From: Muricauda sp. MAR_2010_75
GTDB taxonomy: Bacteria; Bacteroidota; Bacteroidia; Flavobacteriales; Flavobacteriaceae
Assembly (NCBI RefSeq): GCF_000745185.1
Contig: NZ_JQNJ01000001.1
Span: 3,578,501-3,642,500 of the forward strand
DNA length: 64,000 nt
Direction: 5' to 3'
Part shown: positions 17,301 to 25,673 of the stretch, piece after piece
Numbering within the stretch: the first letter of the stretch is position 1
Layout of the letters: the number at the start of each line of letters is the position of its first letter
Notes under the pieces: model-generated
Told to the model about the DNA's origin: nothing
What the model saw: the letters and a program-made list of their open reading frames with translations, nothing else
Databases searched by the model: none
Position numbers and translations under genes: made by a program

Positions 17301-19599
17301 CTATATTTTCTACATCAAAAAAGTATCGGATAGTTTCGTCGCACCCATCATTGTCCAAATCTTCCAAGTTTCCCAAAGGCACTCTTTTAAGAAGACCAAT
17401 TCTGGACTCTGCAGCGCACACGGTTTGATTAAAAACAATAGTGGTTGCACGGTCTTCATCATTGTTGGTATGATCCGATAAGTCGGATATTGGACTATTA
17501 TCGTTCAAAGCGATGGCGGTAACCTGGGCTTGGTTGGTAACTTGTCCGGCTATTTCATCTTGATCAGTAATGGGGTAGAGTGCTTCATAAGTCCAGCTTT
17601 CTCCTACAGAGAGCACACTGTCACCACCAATATCGCCTTGGGGGCCAGTAATGGGAGCTTTGAGTGGTGTATCAATAAGGGTTATCTGTCCCAGATGAAT
17701 GCTTCCCGTATTGGTCACCGTAAATTGATAAGTTACCGTTTCTGGGCAACCGTCATTATCTAAATCCTGCAGTCCAATAAGAGGAGCCCTTTTTATGAGC
17801 CCAATACTTGCCACTGCTGGACAGGCATTGGCCCCTAAAGGAGTGGTGATCTCGTCCATGGCAGAAACTTGGTTGTTGGTATTCTCTTCATAGGCGGTAA
17901 CCTGTGCTTGGTTGGTTACCTCTCCGTCTGAGACGTTCTGTGGGGTTAGGGAGTGGAGGGCTTGGTAGGTCCATGTCTCACCCACAGAGAGTACACCATC
18001 ACCGTTGGTATCTGTAATGGGTATGGGGCCGTTTACAGGTCCGCCCAAAACATTATCATTAAGCACTACATTTTCAAGGGCGATACCTCCGGTGTTGGAC
18101 ACCTCAAAGTTGTAACGTATGGTCTCCACACAACCGTTATTATCTAAATCCAGATAATCTGAGACCCCTACTGATTTCACCAACGCCATACTTGAGGTGA
18201 GACATGCTGGCACAATGGTTTGGTCATTTTCGTCATAGCTGGTATCATCAGAATAATCGAATAAGGCTATGCCCAAACCTTCTATTTCAGCTTGTACCAG
18301 TGCTTGATTGGACACAAAACCGGCATCATAATCGGCTTGGACCAAATTATAGTTTGCTTCATAGGTCCAGGTTTCCCCTGGATCTAGAATTTCATCCCCA
18401 TTGCCATTGTTGGTACGGTTGGCGATTTCTCCGCCCAACATATCATCTGTCAATAGGATGTTTTCAAGAGGAGCCTGACCGACATTTTGTACAGAAAAGG
18501 TGTACAAGATGCTTTCGAAGCAGTTATCGCCACTATCATCTGTAGGCGTGGCTTCTTTGATGAGTGCTATTCGAACAAAAGTAACACCACATGAAGGGTC
18601 ATCATAAGCGGCAATGGTACCATCATCATTGCCAGAACCACTCCCAAATGTACCTCCACCACCATTTTGACCACCATCATCCGAAAGATCGGATACTTCA
18701 ATATTCTGGACCACGGTTTCTGCAGTAACATCGGCTTGGTTAAAAATAGCCCCCCCTTCTTCAAGATCTGCAGCATACAAGGCTTGGTATTCCCATTCTT
18801 CGCCAGGGCTTAGGATGCCATCGCCTCCAATATCAGCTCCTGGTTTTGGACCGGGGACAGCTCCTCCAAGCAATGGATCGTTCAAAACAATGTTTTGCAA
18901 ACTAATGTCCCCTGTATTTCTTACCCTGAAGGTGTATAAAAAGTTCTCAGCGCAAGCGTCATTGTCCAAATCAAAATACGCCCATTCCTTAATTAGCCCA
19001 ATGCTGGGGTTTTGACACGCGGACAAATCTACGATGGTGGGGGCTTCACCATTGGGGTCTGATGGATGGGAAGTATCCCCAACCTCAATACTGGGGTTGG
19101 AAACCAATTCGGCATTGACGTTTGCTATTTGTCCAATAAATTGGCCATTATCTAGGTCTGTTTGTGCGATGGTGTAACTAATCTCAAAGGTCCAAATTTC
19201 CCCGGGAGAAAGAATCCCGTCGCCACCCACGCCACCAGTATCGCCAGTATAGTCCGATGACATTGGTCCAGCAATTATTCCACCAAAATCAAGATCGGTA
19301 ATTACCACATTTTGAAGCTCTTCTCCAATGCCGCCTTGATTGGTTATGGTATAGGTAAAGGGAATTTCGCTACAATCGCTTCCATCAAATGCGGGGGCAG
19401 ATTTTATAATGGAAATGCTGGGAGCATATGGGCTGGAACTGGCATGCTTTATTTCAACCTCATTATGTGTGAAATTACTTGGCGCCGTGATATTTTTGCT
19501 GTTGGAAAAAGTTGAAATTGAAAGATAAAATGCTAAGATTGAAAGGATGCTTATCAATCTGATTTTTCGCTTTTTATTATTAATTGAGTCAAAGAGCAT
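14371..19599 (-). CDS. Giant surface adhesin with 12 DUF11/DUF7507-type repeats and T9SS type-B sorting domain
   Basis: The 1742-residue protein has a signal anchor (RKIRLISILSILAFYLSIS), twelve repeats of roughly 125-150 residues, and a final ~100-residue gliding-motility-associated C-terminal domain (FKIFNGISPNGDGVNDYF, FNRWGVLVFE, LPSGTYFYTL, SYSGYLYIN). Each repeat begins like SIGLIKR, has a DLDNDGCPET-like acidic loop, YTFTVxNTG, then DxNxDxxLSxGExWxY, and closes with a VxNQAxVTA strand. The repeats are the DUF11 type of cell-surface stalks. The sorting domain predicts export by T9SS and, by analogy with SprB, surface display. It is followed by its own PorP/SprF and PorE-like genes. Binding target unknown. 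Confidence 0.9.
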   Translation of the reverse strand: MLFDSINNKKRKIRLISILSILAFYLSISTFSNSKNITAPSNFTHNEVEIKHASSSPYAPSISIIKSAPAFDGSDCSEIPFTYTITNQGGIGEELQNVVITDLDFGGIIAGPMSSDYTGDTGGVGGDGILSPGEIWTFEISYTIAQTDLDNGQFIGQIANVNAELVSNPSIEVGDTSHPSDPNGEAPTIVDLSACQNPSIGLIKEWAYFDLDNDACAENFLYTFRVRNTGDISLQNIVLNDPLLGGAVPGPKPGADIGGDGILSPGEEWEYQALYAADLEEGGAIFNQADVTAETVVQNIEVSDLSDDGGQNGGGGTFGSGSGNDDGTIAAYDDPSCGVTFVRIALIKEATPTDDSGDNCFESILYTFSVQNVGQAPLENILLTDDMLGGEIANRTNNGNGDEILDPGETWTYEANYNLVQADYDAGFVSNQALVQAEIEGLGIALFDYSDDTSYDENDQTIVPACLTSSMALVKSVGVSDYLDLDNNGCVETIRYNFEVSNTGGIALENVVLNDNVLGGPVNGPIPITDTNGDGVLSVGETWTYQALHSLTPQNVSDGEVTNQAQVTAYEENTNNQVSAMDEITTPLGANACPAVASIGLIKRAPLIGLQDLDNDGCPETVTYQFTVTNTGSIHLGQITLIDTPLKAPITGPQGDIGGDSVLSVGESWTYEALYPITDQDEIAGQVTNQAQVTAIALNDNSPISDLSDHTNNDEDRATTIVFNQTVCAAESRIGLLKRVPLGNLEDLDNDGCDETIRYFFDVENIGTITLENIELTDVLFGGTITDYESLQGDVNNDQVLSIGERWKYEVLYPLNDQDIADLEVVNQAQVTANEWGTNIEVADDSDPTDYAQDRPTITSTVGACPAEAGIELTKTGVLADSGNGCFDTIEYTFSVANTGALDLEEVMLNDTVLGGPLNGPIPISDSNGDGKLSVGETWIYQAQYALTLQDVSDGQVTNEAQVTALEEGSGNQVSAMDEITTLLGVNACAAEAGIGLKKTGVMVDSGNGCFDTIEYTFTVANTGTIELDNVVLTDADLGGEITGLVQSTDINTKGVLSVGEEWTYVAQYAITEADITANEVRNRAEVNAQEVISDNPVSDFSDHTDYTLDRETVISPLDNVCTPSGINLNKFVGGLDFIDQNNDGCTEAIRYNFIISNTGTVNLLNVILTDDNLGGQVIELPIGDSNNDQVLSVGEQWTYQVLYHLTPSDIGVLSVMNQADVAAVEEGTNNPVLDTDEITIPLDDTFCPSEAVIELEKSGELVNLDGDNCMESIQYTFTVSNTGTMDLAQIVLTDTDLNVPIIGPTGDTGNDQMLSIGEVWTYEATYPITQADIDGGTVLNQASVSAVEQENNTSVSDSSDSVIIDVSGACVAESKIGLIKTAGSQLEDVDNDGCPENISYTFTVKNTGAIILQDVVLNDIKLGPGSIEGPLPGNDINGDTYLSVGETWTYQALYPISEQDSIAGQVINRAQVSAVELGTTIMVTDDSDNNSFDEDDDTITSIAGACVARAGIKLVKNGVLVDQDGDGCAESIQYTFAVENTGAINLYQILLEDTLLQQADIQGPLPGSDINGDQVLSVGETWMFEAFYSITQQDIADEEVTNQATVSALEVFTNNTISDESEEIVTIIEGIPCVDPVDPDFKIFNGISPNGDGVNDYFQIKGIESYPNNTLKVFNRWGVLVFEMDGYGLGNQQFTGHSDSKVTVAKDRKLPSGTYFYTLTFHGNDNPGEKSYSGYLYINQD

Positions 19600-19867
19600 A
19601 GTTAGTTGCTTTATTTGGGGGGTGACTGCAATTTTTTGAATTGATGCTAAACCATTTCTAATTCTATAAAAATCTTGTCATAAAATATGGTCTTACAAAG
19701 CATTGGCTCTTGCCCAGAAAAGATGCAGTAGCGTAGCTTTTTTAAACCATAAAGATTTACCTTTTATAGGTATTGGAGCCCTATAACTTTACAAATGGCA
19801 GCTATGATTTGATGAAAAAGCCGTTCCGTTTGACGGAGATTTCAAAGATTTCCCTTCTGCGTTGGTT
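19600..19867 (-). other. Gap between cassettes A and B; weak terminator-like hairpin
   Basis: No coding sequence and no TAnnTTTG element was found on the minus strand here, so the promoter of cassette B is not visible to me. A small hairpin (19825-19829 with 19833-19837) lies about 30 bases after the cassette A stop and is followed on the minus strand by a T5 run at 19815-19819 after a short spacer. It could be a weak terminator, which would leave partial read-through from cassette A into cassette B. Confidence 0.35.
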
Positions 19868-21793
19868 TTAGTATTGAATGATGAACATAGACCTTCTATT
19901 GAGTTGGTGCTCTTCCTCTAGGCAATTAATGCCATTGCCACATTGGTTTAGAAGTTGGGATTCCCCATATCCTTTAGCCGAAAGCCTACTGGAATCTACA
20001 CCTTTGTCCATAAGCCAATTCATGGTGGATTGAGCTCGTTTTTCAGAAAGGGTAGCATTATAGGTGTCATTACCTCTTGAATCTGTATGAGACTCAATAT
20101 GAATATTTAATTGTGGGTATGCTCTCATTGCCTGCAATATTTTGGCCAATTCAATTTCAGCATCTGGTCTGATATTGTGTTTGTCAAAATCAAAATAGAT
20201 GGGTTGTAAATCAAGTCTGCATCCCAAATCGTTCACTGGGCAGTCTGGCGGGACAAGCTCTAAATTCACCTCTAAAACATACGTTCCATTTGGTGAGGTT
20301 ATTAGCTTTTCTGTAGGTTGATAGTCCTTTTCTTCATTAGTTCCACGGATGGCATATTGGCTATTGCAATCCACCAAACCTTCAAATGAATATGACCCAT
20401 CAGTGGAGGTTATCTCTTGGGACATGACGTTATTTTGATTATCTAATAAGGTAACCACAGATCCATGAAGGGGCTCACCCGTCTTTATATCTGAAACAAT
20501 TCCATTGATAACTGTATTACAGCTTTCATTTATCAAATAAATATCATCTGATATACTTCCTTCAACCCCCTCACGGTTTGATGATATATAGGCTGTTATA
20601 TGTTTCTCATTTATAATAAAACCAAAATCATCTTGATTGGAGTTTATGGGACTTTGCAGATGGGTTACTTTTGGGTATTGTCCATTTTGATCCAAGGAAA
20701 TAACAAAGGTGTCCAAGCCACCTAGGCCAGGATGTCCATCGCTGGAAAAATAAAGGTTATTGTTATCACTTATATAGGGGAAAGACTCTCTTTCTGGAGT
20801 ATTGATAACAGTTCCAAAATTTACAGGAGTTCCATAGGTTCCATTCGGCAGAATATCAACATACCAAATATCAGACCTTCCCAGCGAACCTTCCATGTCA
20901 GAGGAAAAATACAGCCGTTTTTCATCGAGACTTAATGCCGGATGCGCCACAGCGTATGAATCACTGTTGAATGGCAACTCCTCCACATTGCCCCAGACAT
21001 CATTTTCATTTTTAGTGGCTTTATAGATTTTTAGACTTACAAGTCGGTCTTTATCTCTTTTTTTCTTTCCATCCATATAATTGTTGCGGGTAAAATAGAC
21101 AGTTCCTCCGTCTTTGGTAAAGACAGCCGACGATTCATGATATGGGGAATTGATATCTCCTTTCAGAGGAGTGGGATTAGAAAGCATGCCGCCCTCTCCA
21201 ATATTGGCTTCATATAGGTCTAGATACGGAAGGCCGTTCCAGTCATGTATTTTACTTCCCATGGGATTAATGGAGGATGAGGCGTAAACAATTTTATCCC
21301 CAAAGAATGACGGCCCAAAATCGGAACTCGATAGTCCATTGGTAACGTTCTTAACGATATATTTTTTATTCTTAAAATCCATTGGGCTTTCTATTGAAGT
21401 ATAGTTTTCTGCTGGTTTGTTATCATTAGATGATGCCCCGAACTTTTGCATCATTCGCTCTGACTCATCATATTGACCTACACTTTTTAGAGTTTGCGCC
21501 AATCGGTAGTAGTATTCCGACTCAACTTGGCTTGGATATTGCTCAATCAATTTTTTGTACCATGTTGAAGCTTCTGCATATTCACTGTTATAATAATAGG
21601 TGTCGCCCAGTTTTTTAAAAATTTGAGCTGATTCATATCCATCTTCCACCACATCCAAATAAATTTTCCGAGCATCTATATAGGAAAAATTATCAAACTC
21701 ATCGTTTGCTTTTTTTATTTTGAGTTCTTGGCCTTTCATTCCAACCACAATTGACAAAGTCAATACCAGTTTTATAAGAGTTCTTGATTTCAT
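19868..21793 (-). CDS. PorE-like protein: TPR, beta-propeller, carboxypeptidase-regulatory and OmpA domains (cassette A)
   Basis: The 641-residue paralogue of the protein at 11417 has the same domain order. Signal peptide MKSRTLIKLVLTLSIVVGMKG; TPR region with YESAQIFKKLGDTYYYNSEY; propeller blades with AHPALSLDEKRLYFSSD; regulatory-like domain with GIVSDIKTGEPLHGSVVTLL; OmpA domain with HIESHTDSRGND and LSEKRA. Differences from the paralogue concentrate in the TPR-propeller linker (around 115-135) and in the regulatory-like domain, while the OmpA part is nearly the same. That pattern suggests that partner-facing regions have diverged while the peptidoglycan anchor has been kept. Ten bases separate it from the PorP/SprF gene. 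Confidence 0.85.
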   Translation of the reverse strand: MKSRTLIKLVLTLSIVVGMKGQELKIKKANDEFDNFSYIDARKIYLDVVEDGYESAQIFKKLGDTYYYNSEYAEASTWYKKLIEQYPSQVESEYYYRLAQTLKSVGQYDESERMMQKFGASSNDNKPAENYTSIESPMDFKNKKYIVKNVTNGLSSSDFGPSFFGDKIVYASSSINPMGSKIHDWNGLPYLDLYEANIGEGGMLSNPTPLKGDINSPYHESSAVFTKDGGTVYFTRNNYMDGKKKRDKDRLVSLKIYKATKNENDVWGNVEELPFNSDSYAVAHPALSLDEKRLYFSSDMEGSLGRSDIWYVDILPNGTYGTPVNFGTVINTPERESFPYISDNNNLYFSSDGHPGLGGLDTFVISLDQNGQYPKVTHLQSPINSNQDDFGFIINEKHITAYISSNREGVEGSISDDIYLINESCNTVINGIVSDIKTGEPLHGSVVTLLDNQNNVMSQEITSTDGSYSFEGLVDCNSQYAIRGTNEEKDYQPTEKLITSPNGTYVLEVNLELVPPDCPVNDLGCRLDLQPIYFDFDKHNIRPDAEIELAKILQAMRAYPQLNIHIESHTDSRGNDTYNATLSEKRAQSTMNWLMDKGVDSSRLSAKGYGESQLLNQCGNGINCLEEEHQLNRRSMFIIQY

Positions 21794-21803
21794 AAGTAAG
21801 GGA

Positions 21804-22757
21804 TTAAAAAAATCTTGGGGTCATCATTCTGTCTGGACCGTTGAATATGTCAAACCGTAAAAAGACTTCATAGGAGCCATCGCTATAGTTCTCTATTGTA
21901 GTAGATTGATAGTCATAGGCCATTCCCACAAAAATGGAGTTTGAAATTTGGAATCCAGCCAGTGCACTCATGGAAGCGCTCCATCGATAGGAAGCCCCCA
22001 AAGTAAATTTTTCATTGATTAAGAAATTGGCCGAAATGTCCCATTGTAGTGGTGCTCCACTTACCATTTTCACCAGTGTTGCTGGTTTAAATTTTAAGTT
22101 GTCATTTAAGTTGAATACATATCCTGCTATAAGAAAGTAGTGCAATCTTTCTATGGCAACGCTTCCAGGGTCCGTATTGTTCAGTGTACTTTCATCAAAA
22201 TGTTTGGTATTCAAAAAATTGGGAACAGAGAGACCTGCATAAAACTTGTTGGTGTTGAAATAGATTCCGGCACCGACCTGGGGTTGCAGTTTATTATCCA
22301 CATTATTTTGAAAAAAAGGATCTTCAAAATCAAAAATGTTCAGACGGGAATAATCCACATCCAATACATCTATGCCCGCCTTAAGCCCAAAGGAGAGTTT
22401 ATTCGGGGATTTTAGAAATAATGAATATGAAAAATCCACTACTATGTTTGACTCTATTGCTGGGCCTATTTGGTCATGTACAATAGATAGTCCCAATCCC
22501 ATATTGTCATATAACCCTATAGGAGAGTTAACAGTAAAGGTGCCCGTTGTTGGGGAACCTTGCAGGTTTACCCATTGGGTACGGCCCAATACACCAAAAC
22601 TAAGTGTTTCTCGAGACCCAGCATATGCAGGATTCACAATCTGGGTGTTGTACATGTATTGTGTGTATTGGGGATCTTGTTGGGCAAAGCTTTGATAGAC
22701 TGTTGATAACAGTAGGATCACCATTGACCATGGCATTCTTTTGTTATTTGGTTTCAT
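21804..22757 (-). CDS. PorP/SprF family type IX secretion system membrane protein (cassette A)
   Basis: Starting at the ATG at 22757, the product has 317 residues with a signal peptide ending QSFA, then QQDPQYTQYMYNTQIVNPAYAGSR and an outer-membrane barrel ending FDIFNGPDRMMTPRFF. It is the paralogue of the protein at 13370 and differs mainly in the predicted loops. It should be the cognate export or anchoring partner of the 958-residue adhesin upstream. Upstream in-frame starts exist (ATG 22784, TTG 22796), but they would add a charged extension before the signal peptide. Confidence 0.9.
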   Translation of the reverse strand: MKPNNKRMPWSMVILLLSTVYQSFAQQDPQYTQYMYNTQIVNPAYAGSRETLSFGVLGRTQWVNLQGSPTTGTFTVNSPIGLYDNMGLGLSIVHDQIGPAIESNIVVDFSYSLFLKSPNKLSFGLKAGIDVLDVDYSRLNIFDFEDPFFQNNVDNKLQPQVGAGIYFNTNKFYAGLSVPNFLNTKHFDESTLNNTDPGSVAIERLHYFLIAGYVFNLNDNLKFKPATLVKMVSGAPLQWDISANFLINEKFTLGASYRWSASMSALAGFQISNSIFVGMAYDYQSTTIENYSDGSYEVFLRFDIFNGPDRMMTPRFF

Positions 22758-22796
22758 TTGGATTTTTGTTTTGAATTTTGGCATTGCGGAATGCAA

Positions 22797-25673
22797 TCAA
22801 TCTCTATTTATATAGATGTATCCTGAATAACTTTTTTGCCCCGGATTCTCGGCAGGGAAGGTTAATACATAGAAATAAGTTCCGCTGGGTAGTTCCCGGT
22901 CTGCTGCAATGTTCGCTCTTCCTTCAGAGGCACCCCTGAACAAATTATTTCCTTGGCCATATTCACTGATTTCATAGACCAACACCCCCCATCGGTTAAA
23001 TATTTTCATGGAGTTGAAAGGATAATTGTCAATGCCCTCGATATGGAAATAGTCATTTAGACCATCTCCATTTGGAGTAATTCCATTGAATATCTCAAAG
23101 TTTGGATTACCAGAGCCAACACAGGCACCTGCTACTGATATAAGCGTGAATCCATCCTCGGAATAACTGGCATCATCAGAGAAGTCTGAAATACTATTTT
23201 GTGTACCCACATGGACAGCGGTTACCTCTGCTTGATTTTGGACTTGGGTCGCGTCAATGTCTGCCTCAGTAATTCCATAAATCAGGGTATATGTCCATTC
23301 TTCATCCGGTCCTAGGATTCCATCATTTCCTGTATCTCCCGAATCTGGCTCGGTTAAGGTTATCGCCAATAAGTCGTCTTGTACGGTAACAGATTCCAGG
23401 TTTACATTGCCTAAATTGGCAACCGTGAACGTATAAATAATGGATTCTTTACAGCCATTGTCATTGCTATCAACCAACTCACCTTGTTTGATAAGTCCAA
23501 TACCAGGGTTGGGAATACAAGCTCCCGTGACGGATGTTATAGTAGGGTCGTTTTCTGCGTAACTGTCATCATCAGATAAATCAGCATATTGGTTGTTGTT
23601 CAGCATTAAATTTGCCCTTGCTTCTGCTTGATTCATAACCTGGGTGGCATCAATATCAGCTTGGGTAATTAGGTAAGTTGCTGAGTAGCTCCAAACTTCA
23701 TTTGGATCCATGATTCCATCATTGCCATCATCTCCGGAGTCGGGCCCAGGTATAACACCCAGCAATATGTCATTGTCCTCAAGGATTACTTGGTTCAAGT
23801 CCAGTGGACTTTTATTTGTTACACTGAACGTATACTGGATTTGATCTTCGCAACCATCTCCATTACTGTCAATGGAAGTCCCTGATTTAATTACGCCCAA
23901 AGGGCCTCCATGGTCATCGCAGGTTCCTGCGACATCGGTTACCGTGAATTCGTCTTCGTTATAGCTATCGTTATCCGACAAATCGGATACTTGGATATTT
24001 ACATTGTTGCTCAAATGCCCTTTTACACTAGCTTGGTTTTGGACAATACCTTGGTCTATATCGGTTTGGGTAATATCATAAAGGAAATTGTATATCCATT
24101 CTTCGCCGATACCTAAGATATTATCATTCCCAACGTCTCCAGAAGCAGGCCCAGGAATGACTCCGCCAAGGAATACATCATCAAGCGTAACTGTGGCTAA
24201 ATCCACGTCTCCCAGGTTGGCCACGGTAAACTCATATAGTATATGATCATCACAACCATCCGCATCTATATCAATTACTTGTCCTTGCTTAATGACACCA
24301 ATTTCTGGGTTTATACAAGCCGTGAGGTCAGTCACTGTGGGATGGTCCTCAAAAATTATGTTATCATCAGAAAGATCATTTACAAAGTTATTGGGAGCTA
24401 CAAGGATTTCCGCTGTTACCGTTGCTTGATTTACCACTTCTCCCGTATTGTAATCGCCTTGGGTAAGATTATAAGCCCTTCTGTATACCCAAACTTCGTT
24501 CAAGTCTAGATGTCCGTTACTGTTTAAATCTGTAGTGAGATCTAAATCAGGTATGGGATTATTTCCAAGTTCATTAACAAACAAGGGGTCGATGACCTCA
24601 ATATTGGTTAAAATTTGGGCTCCTGTATTGGAAACATAGAAAGTATATTCGATTTGGCTGCAATCATTGCTTACCGTACCTGTCTTTACCAGAGCTACTC
24701 TTGGTTGGCATACTGATATATCGATTATTGTTGGATCATTTTCCAATACACTGTTATCATCAGAGTCATCTTCAATAAAGGCATTTGGAAAACCCTGCAC
24801 ATTAGAGGTTACATGGGCTTGATTCTCCACATGGCCTAGGTTTTTGTCAGCTTGTGTAAGGTCATAGGTTTCAAAATAGGACCAAACCTCGCCAACTTCC
24901 AATATGTCGTTGCCATTATCCCCAAAAGACGGTCCAACAATGGGATTGGGACCAATCAGTGGGTCAATGACCTCAATATTTTCTAAAAAATCGTCACCAG
25001 CACTTTCATTGGTAACATCAAAACGGTAACGGATGTTATCGCAACCAGGGGCCACAATACCTGTTTTGACGATTGCAATGGTAGGCTGGCATTCAGTTAA
25101 ATCAATTATGGTAGGCTCATCTTCCAAAACACTGTCATCATCAGATAGGTCATTCACAGAGATTCCCTGGCCTTGAACATCTGCCGTAACAGTGGCATTG
25201 CCACTCACTTGCCCATTGATCCTGTCCTGTATGCTTATAATATCTAGGGCATTATATTCCCATACCTCTCCTGGGTCCAAAAAAGTATTATTGTTGTCAT
25301 CGCCGGCCGATGGACCTGGCAAGGCGTTCATGCCGATTAGGGGATCAATAACCTCCACACCCTCTAAAATTTCACCGTTAGTACTTTGATTAGTAACCGT
25401 ATAGGTAAATACTATTTGTCTGCATGGACTCCCAGGGTCTTGGACCCCTGTTTTAATTATAGCGATAGCCGGAACGTATGCAGTGGAAATCGAGACATTC
25501 AAATTAGTTTGGGATTCCGAATGAACAGATGCAATGTTGTTTGCAGTAGGGCTGTTCTTATGATTTTCTATTGGGGTATTAATTAGAGGGTTTGGGACAA
25601 GACGTACCATTGCAAAGAAAAGCCCCAGTATAAACCCCCTCTGCCATTTGGTTTTAGAAATGGAGAGATTCAT
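22797..25673 (-). CDS. Large surface adhesin with 6 DUF11/DUF7507-type repeats and T9SS type-B sorting domain
   Basis: The 958-residue protein has an N-terminal hydrophobic export signal (GFILGLFFAMVRLVP), six repeats of roughly 125-150 residues and the C-terminal sorting domain (FEIFNGITPNGDGLNDYF, FNRWGVLVYEI, LPSGTYFYVL, SYSGYIYIN). Repeats share the plan of the 1742-residue paralogue, but the first three lack the first acidic loop and read like IAIVKTGIVAPGCDNIRYRF. All six keep an acidic loop before the ExWxY motif. It heads cassette A. By analogy with SprB it is probably exported by T9SS and displayed on the cell surface. Ligand unknown. Confidence 0.9.
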   Translation of the reverse strand: MNLSISKTKWQRGFILGLFFAMVRLVPNPLINTPIENHKNSPTANNIASVHSESQTNLNVSISTAYVPAIAIIKTGVQDPGSPCRQIVFTYTVTNQSTNGEILEGVEVIDPLIGMNALPGPSAGDDNNNTFLDPGEVWEYNALDIISIQDRINGQVSGNATVTADVQGQGISVNDLSDDDSVLEDEPTIIDLTECQPTIAIVKTGIVAPGCDNIRYRFDVTNESAGDDFLENIEVIDPLIGPNPIVGPSFGDNGNDILEVGEVWSYFETYDLTQADKNLGHVENQAHVTSNVQGFPNAFIEDDSDDNSVLENDPTIIDISVCQPRVALVKTGTVSNDCSQIEYTFYVSNTGAQILTNIEVIDPLFVNELGNNPIPDLDLTTDLNSNGHLDLNEVWVYRRAYNLTQGDYNTGEVVNQATVTAEILVAPNNFVNDLSDDNIIFEDHPTVTDLTACINPEIGVIKQGQVIDIDADGCDDHILYEFTVANLGDVDLATVTLDDVFLGGVIPGPASGDVGNDNILGIGEEWIYNFLYDITQTDIDQGIVQNQASVKGHLSNNVNIQVSDLSDNDSYNEDEFTVTDVAGTCDDHGGPLGVIKSGTSIDSNGDGCEDQIQYTFSVTNKSPLDLNQVILEDNDILLGVIPGPDSGDDGNDGIMDPNEVWSYSATYLITQADIDATQVMNQAEARANLMLNNNQYADLSDDDSYAENDPTITSVTGACIPNPGIGLIKQGELVDSNDNGCKESIIYTFTVANLGNVNLESVTVQDDLLAITLTEPDSGDTGNDGILGPDEEWTYTLIYGITEADIDATQVQNQAEVTAVHVGTQNSISDFSDDASYSEDGFTLISVAGACVGSGNPNFEIFNGITPNGDGLNDYFHIEGIDNYPFNSMKIFNRWGVLVYEISEYGQGNNLFRGASEGRANIAADRELPSGTYFYVLTFPAENPGQKSYSGYIYINRD

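Larger units (their letters stand above)
11417..19599 (-). repeat. Cassette B: adhesin - PorP/SprF - PorE-like unit (paralogue of 19868-25673)
   Basis: Three genes in the same order and strand as cassette A at 19868-25673: adhesin (12 repeats), PorP/SprF-family protein, TPR/propeller/OmpA protein. Corresponding proteins align along their full length apart from the number of adhesin repeats. This is a tandem gene-block duplication in which the adhesin has since changed in repeat number. Confidence 0.85.
19868..25673 (-). repeat. Cassette A: adhesin - PorP/SprF - PorE-like unit (paralogue of 11417-19599)
   Basis: This is the first-transcribed copy of the tandemly duplicated three-gene block, with adhesin (6 repeats), PorP/SprF-family protein and TPR/propeller/OmpA protein. 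Gene order, strand and close spacing are the same as in cassette B. No transposase or recombinase gene lies between or beside the copies. Confidence 0.85.

Noticed and set aside
14371..25673. Regular DNA repeats that could suggest a CRISPR array
   Set aside because: The period is about 380-430 bases, the repeats are imperfect and lie fully within open reading frames encoding protein domains; no short spacers or cas genes are present.
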